Positions 58,027-64,000 of a stretch of 64,000 bases of DNA are shown here, piece after piece. The stretch spans positions 24,090,665-24,154,664 of the forward strand of contig NC_035164.2 of NCBI RefSeq assembly GCF_001659605.2, in the 5' to 3' direction. The stretch comes from Manihot esculenta. Its lineage: Eukaryota; Streptophyta; Magnoliopsida; Malpighiales; Euphorbiaceae. How positions within the stretch are numbered: the first letter of the stretch is position 1; each line of letters opens with the position of its first letter. The notes under the pieces are model-generated. The model was given only the letters and a program-made list of their open reading frames with translations, ran no database searches and was not told where the DNA came from. Made by a program: the position numbers and the translations under genes.

Positions 58027-58125
58027 ATGCCGGGGGCGTAGAGCCGTAGCAGGCACACCCGGACTTCCATAATCTATCATAATGCCAGGGGCGTAGAGCC
58101 GTAGCAGGCACACCTGGACTCACAT
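58027..58125 (-). repeat. Hairpin repeats in E LTR with a compensatory change
   Basis: Two copies of a 36-nt unit. On + the first has arms CCGGG...CCCGG (58030 on) and the second CCAGG...CCTGG (58085 on), around the same GGCGTAGAGCCGTAGCAGG core. The G to A change in one arm is matched by C to T in the other. Confidence 0.85.
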
Positions 58126-58316
58126 AGGCTATCATGACATACCAGGGCTAATGGATCATTCAACATTCATCCACATCAACAACAAAGTATGCAATGCAAC
58201 ATATTCGTGAATTCTAATGCAAACAATCCTAATATATCTCATGGCATTCATGATGCGTGAATCATGCTAAAACATTTCATTAATTTGCTTTAAAACTTAG
58301 AGTTTATTCCACTCAC

Positions 58317-58388
58317 CTCTGGCTAGCTCTGAAGAGACTCTGAAGCAGCTGGCTCACTGCTGGGGGTCTCGGTTCCTCGGGTCCGAAC
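58317..58388 (-). other. Candidate leader exon inside LTR (E)
   Basis: A 72-nt block between acceptor-like CTGTGTAG and donor-like CCAGAG|GTGAGTGG on the - strand, homologous to the blocks in A-D. Confidence 0.5.
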
Positions 58389-59608
58389 CTACACAGGTGG
58401 ACTCAAATGAGGGACCAAACATACATGAATATGACTCTAAAATACTCCCCAAAAACCCCCTAAAACATCCTGAGAACATCACATGAAAACATGCAAGAAA
58501 TGGCTGAACAGGGCACTTTCGGCGGCAGGTTCGGCGGCCGAAAGTCCCTCTGCAGCCGAAAGTCATGCAGGTTCGGCGGCACTTTCGGCGGCCGAACCTC
58601 CCAGACAAAGACGAAACTTGAGTTTCGGGGGCAGGCTTCGGCAGCCGAAACTGCCTCCACAAGGGGGTTCGGCGGCCGAAAGTCACTTCGGCGGCCGAAC
58701 CTAAGTTTCTGCCGAAGGGCAGAAACTTGGCTCCCTTGTGTCCACAGCCTCCAAAACGCCTCAAAACATGCATAAACTTGTTTCTACACATGCATACACA
58801 TCATACAACACACCTAGGGGTCTCAAACTATAATATACCCCAACTATAATATACCCCAACTACAACACTTCAAACAGCACATTTCCAACATACATTGTTC
58901 AAATCACAACATAAACCCATAAACCTAACAACAAGCCTAAGCATGCATTCTACCCCATCAACTTGCATAAAACTTTCATAAAACATAAAAGAAGTATAGA
59001 TCGGAGCTTACCTCTTGAAGATCGAGAGGAAGAACGACCCTAGCTTGGAAAATGGAGGGATTTAGCTCCAAGACTTCCAAGCTCCAAACTTGCTTAAAAA
59101 CACTCAAAAACTTTTGTGGAACCTTAAAAGTCAAAGAAAATGGTGGGGATTGAAGGAAAAACACAAGATTTGGGAGAGGGAGGTCGGAAGCTTGCTGTGG
59201 CTGAAAATGGGAGAAAACTCTCCCATTTCGGCTAAGTGCCCCTTTTATAGGTGGCTGGCCAGGCCACGTTCGGGGGCCGAAAGTGCCTCCGCATGCATGC
59301 AAGGTTCGGCGGCCGAACTTGGAGTTCGGCGGCCGAACCTGCATTTCCCTCACTCAAAATTTTCGGGCGCCTAAAGTCCCTCCGAAAGCATGCATGTTCG
59401 GCGGCCGAACCTCGGAGTTCGGCGGCTGAACCTGGGTTTTCCTCCAAAGATTGTTCATGCAAAAACTCATTTAATTTCTTACTTAAAAACATGAAATACA
59501 TGAAAACATTTCATAAAATCATAGTTTTACCCTTCTAGAGGTTTCCGACATCCAAGGTCCCACCGGACGGTAGGGATTCCGATACCGGAGTCTAGCCGGG
59601 TATTACAT

Positions 59609-59622
59609 TCTCCCCCCCTTAA
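59609..59622 (-). promoter_or_regulatory. Polypurine tract of E
   Basis: TCTCCCCCCCTTAA on + is the purine tract next to the LTR end at 59607. Confidence 0.88.
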
Positions 59623-59738
59623 GAACATTCGTCCCCGAATGTTCCTCAACTAACATACAAAGCATAGCATCAATCATAACATACAACATAGCATACAATA
59701 TATCATACATGCAACACATAGAACAACTAACACTCACC

Positions 59739-62700
59739 TCAAAACAGATGGGGGTATTGCTGGAGCATGGACTCCCGTGTCTCCCAGGTGCATTCTTCAA
59801 TATTGTGGTGGTTCCAAAGGACTTTCACCATCGGGATTTCCTTGTTCCTCAGCTTTCTGATCTGAGTGTCTAGGATCCGCACTGGCTGTTCTACATAGGT
59901 GAGATCCTCATGGATCTCCATATCAGGCTCACTAAGAACCTTTCCAGGATCCGACACGTACTTTCGTAACAGAGAAACATGGAAAACCGGATGGATTCTC
60001 TCCATCGAAGCAGGCAAGTCTAGCTTATACGACACATTACCGACCCTCTGAAGCACCTCGAAAGGACCGATGTACCGTGGAGCTAACTTACCCTTCTTCC
60101 CGAACCGAACCACTCCTTTCATAGGAGACACCTTGAGCAAAACCAAATCCCCCTCCTGAAACTCTAGCTGTCTTCTGCGGGTATCTGCATAACTCTTCTG
60201 CCGACTAGCAGCAGTCTTGATCCTCTCTCTGATTATGGGTACCACCCTGCTGGTAAGCTCTACTAACTCCGGACCCGCAAGAGTCCTCTCTCCTACTTCC
60301 TCCCAGCAGATAGGTGATCTGCACTTCCTCCCATACAAAGCTTCATATGGAGCCATCCCTATGCTAGCATGATAGCTGTTATTGTAGGCAAACTCCACCA
60401 AAGGTAGATGCTGCCTCCAAGAACCGCCAAAATCTAGCACACACATCCTGAGCATATCCTCTATTGTCTGGATGGTCCTCTCTGACTGTCCGTCCGTCTG
60501 TGGGTGGAAGGCAGTACTAAAGTCTAATCTGGTACCCATAGCGTTCTGCAGACTCCGCCAAAACCTGGAGGTGAACTGGGGCCCTCTATCTGACACTATA
60601 GATACCGGGACCCCATGCAGTCTGACAATCTCATCTACGTACACTTGCGCCAACTTGTCCACAGAGTAACCACTCCTGACAGGGATGAAGTGAGCAGATT
60701 TGGTGAGTCTGTCCACAATCACCCATATGGAGTCCAATCTGTTGGACGTCGCCGGTAACCCCACTACGAAGTCCATAGCTATATTCTCCCATTTCCACTC
60801 TGGAATCGGTAGTGGATTCAACATTCCAGCCGGCTTCTGATGCTCTAGTTTCACCCTCTGACACACATCGCAGGCTGACACGAACAGTGCCACGTCCTTC
60901 TTCATAGCTGGCCACCAATACACTCTCTTCAGATCCTGATACATCTTGGTGGCTCCAGGGTGAACACTATACCTGGTATTATGGGCTTCCCCCATAATAT
61001 CTCCCTTCAGACCAATGTCATCTGGCACACATAATCTGTTCCCGTAGCGGAGGATCCCCTTATCATCAAACTTGAACTCATTACTCTGGCCTGACTGAAC
61101 CGTTCTGGCTATCCTGACCAACTCTGGGTCCTCATGCTGTTTCTGAGCTACCTGCTCCAGAAACACGGGTGTCACTCTCATCTGAGCCACTAAGGCACCT
61201 GTGCCAGACAACTCCAACTGTAATCCCTCACTCATAAGTCTGTGGAACTCCTTCACCACCGGCCTCCTCTCTGCTGAAATGTGGGATAGACTGCCGAGTG
61301 ATTTCCGGCTTAGGGCGTCTGCCACAACATTCGCCTTACCCGGATGGTACTGAATCTTGCAATCATAGTCACTCAACAGCTCTACCCATCTCCTCTGCCT
61401 CAAGTTCAGTTCTCTCTGACTCAGGATGTACTGCAGGCTCTTATGATCTGTGAAGATCTCACACTTTACCCCATAAAGGTAATGCCTCCACATCTTGAGT
61501 GCAAAGATCACTGCTGCCATCTCTAGGTCATGTGTGGGGTAATTCAGCTCATGCTTCTTCAGCTGCCTAGAAGCATAAGCGATCACCCTCTCATTCTGCA
61601 TTAGCACACAACCCAGTCCCACACGGGACGCATCACAATATACTGAGAAGTCATCATCACTTTTTGGCAGAGCTAACACCGGTGCTGAAGTCAACCTCCT
61701 CTTAAGCTCCTCAAAGCTTTCCTCACACTGATCGGTCCATATGAACTTCTGATTCTTCTTTGTCAATTTGGTCATAGGAGCAACAATCTTTGAGAAGTCC
61801 TGAACGAACCTCCTGTAGTAACCTGCTAAACCCAGAAAACTCTTGATCTCGGTCACTGTGGTGGGTCTAGGCCAGTTAGCTACAGCCTCTACCTTCTTGG
61901 GGTCTACTTCAATACCCTGTTCTGACACAATGTGCCCCAAGAATGAAATGCTCCTAAGCCAAAACTCACACTTGGAGAACTTGGCATACAAGCCATGCTC
62001 TCTCAAGGTCTGCAAAACTGTCCTCAGGTGATGGGCATGCTCCTCTGCATTTCTGGAATACACTAAGATATCATCTATGAAGACAATAACGAAGTGATCC
62101 AGATACTGACTGAATACTCTGTTCATGAGGTCCATGAATGCTGCAGGGGCGTTGGTCAACCCAAACGGCATCACAAGGAACTCATAGTGCCCATACCTGG
62201 TCCTGAAAGCTGTCTTCGGTACATCTTCATTCCTTATCCTCAACTGATGGTACCCTGATCTCAGATCTATTTTGGAGAAACAACCTGCTCCTGCTAGCTG
62301 GTCGAATAGATCGTCGATCCTCGGCAAAGGGTACTTGTTCTTGGTAGTGACCTTGTTCAACTGTCTGTAGTCGATACAAAGTCTGAGGGATCCATCCTTC
62401 TTCCTCACAAACAAAACCGGAGCACCCCAAGGTGAAGTACTCGGTCGGATGAAACCCTTATCTACCAGCTCTTGCAACTGTTCCTTCAGTTCTTTCAATT
62501 CAGCTGGTGCCATCCTGTAGGGAGGAATAGAGATCGGTCTAGTACCAGGCATTAACTCAATCTCGAACTCTATCTCCCTAGCAGGTGGTAACCCTGGCAG
62601 CTCGTCTGGGAAAACATCTAAGAACTCACTCACCACAGGCACTGAGGCGGGCTCTCTGACATGACTATCTAACTCCCTCACATGAGCTAGAAACCCCTGA

Positions 62701-64000
62701 CATCCCCTCCTAAGCAACCTACGAGCCTGAAGAGCTGAGATCAGACCTCTAGGTGTACCCCTCTTGTCTCCTCTGAAGACGACCTCTGACCCATCCTGAT
62801 CTCTGAATCTGACTACCTTGTCTCTACAGTCCAAGGTAGCACCATGGGTCGATAACCAATCCATCCCTAGAATGACGTCAAAATCTGTCAAATCTAGAAC
62901 CACGAGGTCGGCGGAAAGGCATCTTCCCTCTATGAAAACTGGACTACATTGGCAGACTGCCTCTGCCACTGACGGGTCACACTTGGGTCCACTGACCCAT
63001 AGGGGACACTCTAACCCAGAGACCATCAATCCTACCCTCTCCACGACTCTCGGAGCAATAAAAGAATGAGATGCACCCGGGTCCATTAAGGCATACACAT
63101 CAGAACAACCAATGATGAGATTACCTGCCACCACGGTGTTGGATGTGTTGGCCTCCTGCTGAGTCATAGTGAAGATCCGTGCCGGAGCTGATGGACCTTC
63201 ACCTCTGTATCCTGCTGATGAAAAGGCTGACCCTCTCCCTCTGCCTCTGCCACTGGCCTGTGTTGCGGCTGGAGCTACTGGCTGCACCACACTGCCGGAG
63301 GCTGTCTGCTGAGACGGTGCTGCAAAGGCTGCTCTAGGACAATCTCGAGCCAAATGACCCGCCTGTCCGCACCTGAAACATGTATTTGTCCCTGCCAGAC
63401 ATACTCCCTTGTGTGGTCTCCCACATCTCATACATGCTGTAACCTCTGCGCCAGAGCTTGAGCCACTGCCTAAACCCAGACCTGACTTGATCTTGTTCCA
63501 GAACTTATTCTTCTTAGATTTTCTGTGGCCTCTGTCCCACTTCTTACTGCCTGCAACTGCTGCACTCAGAGAAGAAGAGTCTAACCTTTCCCCACCTGGG
63601 GTCTTGGAACCAGAAGACTGTGCCACTGACTGTTTTACCTTCCCCTCAACGATAGCACTAGCCTCCATTCTCCTAGCCATATCCACTATGGCATGGAAAC
63701 TCTCCCTCTCTGCTGACTGTATCAAAGAGGAATACCTGGAGTGCAGCCTCATAATATATCTCCTTGACTTCTTTTGATCTGTGTCCAAATTCTGCCCAGC
63801 ATATGGCAACAACTCCAGGAACCTGTCTGTGTACTCGTCTATGCTCATCTCCTCGGTCTGCCTCAACTGTTCAAATTCTATCATTTTCTGTTCCCTTGAG
63901 CTATCAGGGAAAGCCCATCCTGCAAATTCATTGGCAAACTCCTCCCATGAAAGACTGTCCACCCTTGGCTTCACATAGCTTTTAAACCACTCATGGGCCT
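59739..64000 (-). CDS. Element E gag-pol polyprotein, uninterrupted, 5' end outside window
   Basis: The frame is open from the right window edge ([13 protein letters not shown] codons before 63974) to TGA 59739-59741, about 1420 codons. It carries the late capsid region, CCHC knuckle [14 protein letters not shown] (63339-63380), protease [12 protein letters not shown] with [13 protein letters not shown] and FIDDI (62067-62081), RNase H DASRVGLG, integrase zinc-binding and DDE motifs ([20 protein letters not shown]) and an intact chromodomain ([18 protein letters not shown] to [11 protein letters not shown]). It is the only copy here without a stop or frameshift in the part seen, so E is the best candidate for an autonomous source. 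Whether the gag start and the other LTR are intact is unknown. Confidence 0.95.
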   Translation of the reverse strand, partial: AHEWFKSYVKPRVDSLSWEEFANEFAGWAFPDSSREQKMIEFEQLRQTEEMSIDEYTDRFLELLPYAGQNLDTDQKKSRRYIMRLHSRYSSLIQSAERESFHAIVDMARRMEASAIVEGKVKQSVAQSSGSKTPGGERLDSSSLSAAVAGSKKWDRGHRKSKKNKFWNKIKSGLGLGSGSSSGAEVTACMRCGRPHKGVCLAGTNTCFRCGQAGHLARDCPRAAFAAPSQQTASGSVVQPVAPAATQASGRGRGRGSAFSSAGYRGEGPSAPARIFTMTQQEANTSNTVVAGNLIIGCSDVYALMDPGASHSFIAPRVVERVGLMVSGLECPLWVSGPKCDPSVAEAVCQCSPVFIEGRCLSADLVVLDLTDFDVILGMDWLSTHGATLDCRDKVVRFRDQDGSEVVFRGDKRGTPRGLISALQARRLLRRGCQGFLAHVRELDSHVREPASVPVVSEFLDVFPDELPGLPPAREIEFEIELMPGTRPISIPPYRMAPAELKELKEQLQELVDKGFIRPSTSPWGAPVLFVRKKDGSLRLCIDYRQLNKVTTKNKYPLPRIDDLFDQLAGAGCFSKIDLRSGYHQLRIRNEDVPKTAFRTRYGHYEFLVMPFGLTNAPAAFMDLMNRVFSQYLDHFVIVFIDDILVYSRNAEEHAHHLRTVLQTLREHGLYAKFSKCEFWLRSISFLGHIVSEQGIEVDPKKVEAVANWPRPTTVTEIKSFLGLAGYYRRFVQDFSKIVAPMTKLTKKNQKFIWTDQCEESFEELKRRLTSAPVLALPKSDDDFSVYCDASRVGLGCVLMQNERVIAYASRQLKKHELNYPTHDLEMAAVIFALKMWRHYLYGVKCEIFTDHKSLQYILSQRELNLRQRRWVELLSDYDCKIQYHPGKANVVADALSRKSLGSLSHISAERRPVVKEFHRLMSEGLQLELSGTGALVAQMRVTPVFLEQVAQKQHEDPELVRIARTVQSGQSNEFKFDDKGILRYGNRLCVPDDIGLKGDIMGEAHNTRYSVHPGATKMYQDLKRVYWWPAMKKDVALFVSACDVCQRVKLEHQKPAGMLNPLPIPEWKWENIAMDFVVGLPATSNRLDSIWVIVDRLTKSAHFIPVRSGYSVDKLAQVYVDEIVRLHGVPVSIVSDRGPQFTSRFWRSLQNAMGTRLDFSTAFHPQTDGQSERTIQTIEDMLRMCVLDFGGSWRQHLPLVEFAYNNSYHASIGMAPYEALYGRKCRSPICWEEVGERTLAGPELVELTSRVVPIIRERIKTAASRQKSYADTRRRQLEFQEGDLVLLKVSPMKGVVRFGKKGKLAPRYIGPFEVLQRVGNVSYKLDLPASMERIHPVFHVSLLRKYVSDPGKVLSEPDMEIHEDLTYVEQPVRILDTQIRKLRNKEIPMVKVLWNHHNIEECTWETRESMLQQYPHLF

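Larger units (their letters stand above)
57381..59607 (-). repeat. Element E LTR
   Basis: A 2227-bp LTR from TGTAACGACCCGG to GGGTATTACA on +. On the - strand: TATA 59243-59249, donor-like GT at 59010-59011 (238 nt away), exon-like block 58317-58388, palindrome arrays 58515-58705 and 59268-59425, hairpin repeats 58027-58125. Confidence 0.95.
57343..64000 (-). mobile_element. Element E: Tekay-type chromovirus, right part outside window
   Basis: On the - strand, gag-pol is open from the window edge to 59739, then PPT and LTR (57381-59607). The LTR is followed by 38 nt of leader with PBS instead of host DNA, which is the junction expected inside a tandem array. The 5' LTR and gag start are outside the window. 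Confidence 0.9.

Overview
This window is plant (angiosperm) heterochromatin-type repeat DNA with no host gene that I can support. It consists almost entirely of nested Ty3/gypsy LTR retrotransposons. Five are Tekay/Del-type chromoviruses, recognised by CCHC gag, aspartic protease, RT with FIDDI, RNase H, integrase, a C-terminal chromodomain and an initiator-Met PBS (TGGTATCAGAGC). At least three are Athila-like fragments with a tRNA-Asp-type PBS (TGGCGCCGTTGTCGGGGA). A eudicot is likely from the element types. A Euphorbiaceae host such as cassava is only a guess and cannot be shown here.

Layout. 1-25380: tandem chromovirus A on the + strand, LTR / gag-pol A1 / LTR / gag-pol A2 / LTR, with the first LTR cut by the window edge. 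Its middle LTR is split at 7152/15796 by element B (7153-15795, - strand). B has 2266-bp LTRs that are almost identical, a perfect CCAGC target duplication, a gag reading frame and only ghosts of pol. 25381-43913: chromovirus C (- strand). Its 3' LTR is interrupted by tandem A, and its LTR/PPT junction by chromovirus D (27079-36620, + strand, TSD TACAT, nearly intact). 43914-51444: Athila-like wreckage, comprising an inverted LTR piece hit by C, two fused 5' ends, a gag split by a solo LTR (46848-48261, TSD ATTGC), protease, an RT stub and a truncated 3' LTR. 51445-57330: a very AT-rich stretch with a 3 x 40-bp tandem repeat, two foldback elements and a hAT-like MITE. 57331-64000: chromovirus E (- strand), with LTR, PPT and an uninterrupted gag-pol frame running off the right edge.

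Insertion order from nesting, supported by LTR divergence counted by eye: Athila layers, then C (about 2 percent), A (about 2 percent), D (about 0.4 percent), B (about 0.1 percent).

The most interesting pattern is shared by all five chromovirus families. Four families (A, B, C, E) have an AG|GTAAG splice-donor-like site about 240 nt after the LTR TATA box; D has the donor too, but its only TATA-like match lies about 470 nt upstream. All five have a 69-80 nt exon-like block inside the LTR, bounded by an AG acceptor and an AG|GTGAGTGG donor. A, B, C and D also show an acceptor-like TTTTCAG or TTTTCCAG 8-10 nt before the gag ATG; E's lies outside the window. The predicted introns contain the TTCGGCCGCCGAA palindrome arrays, CCAGG...CCTGG hairpin repeats (one pair shows a compensatory change) and the PBS. 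This suggests, without proof, that Gag-Pol is translated from a spliced mRNA lacking the PBS while unspliced RNA is the genome.
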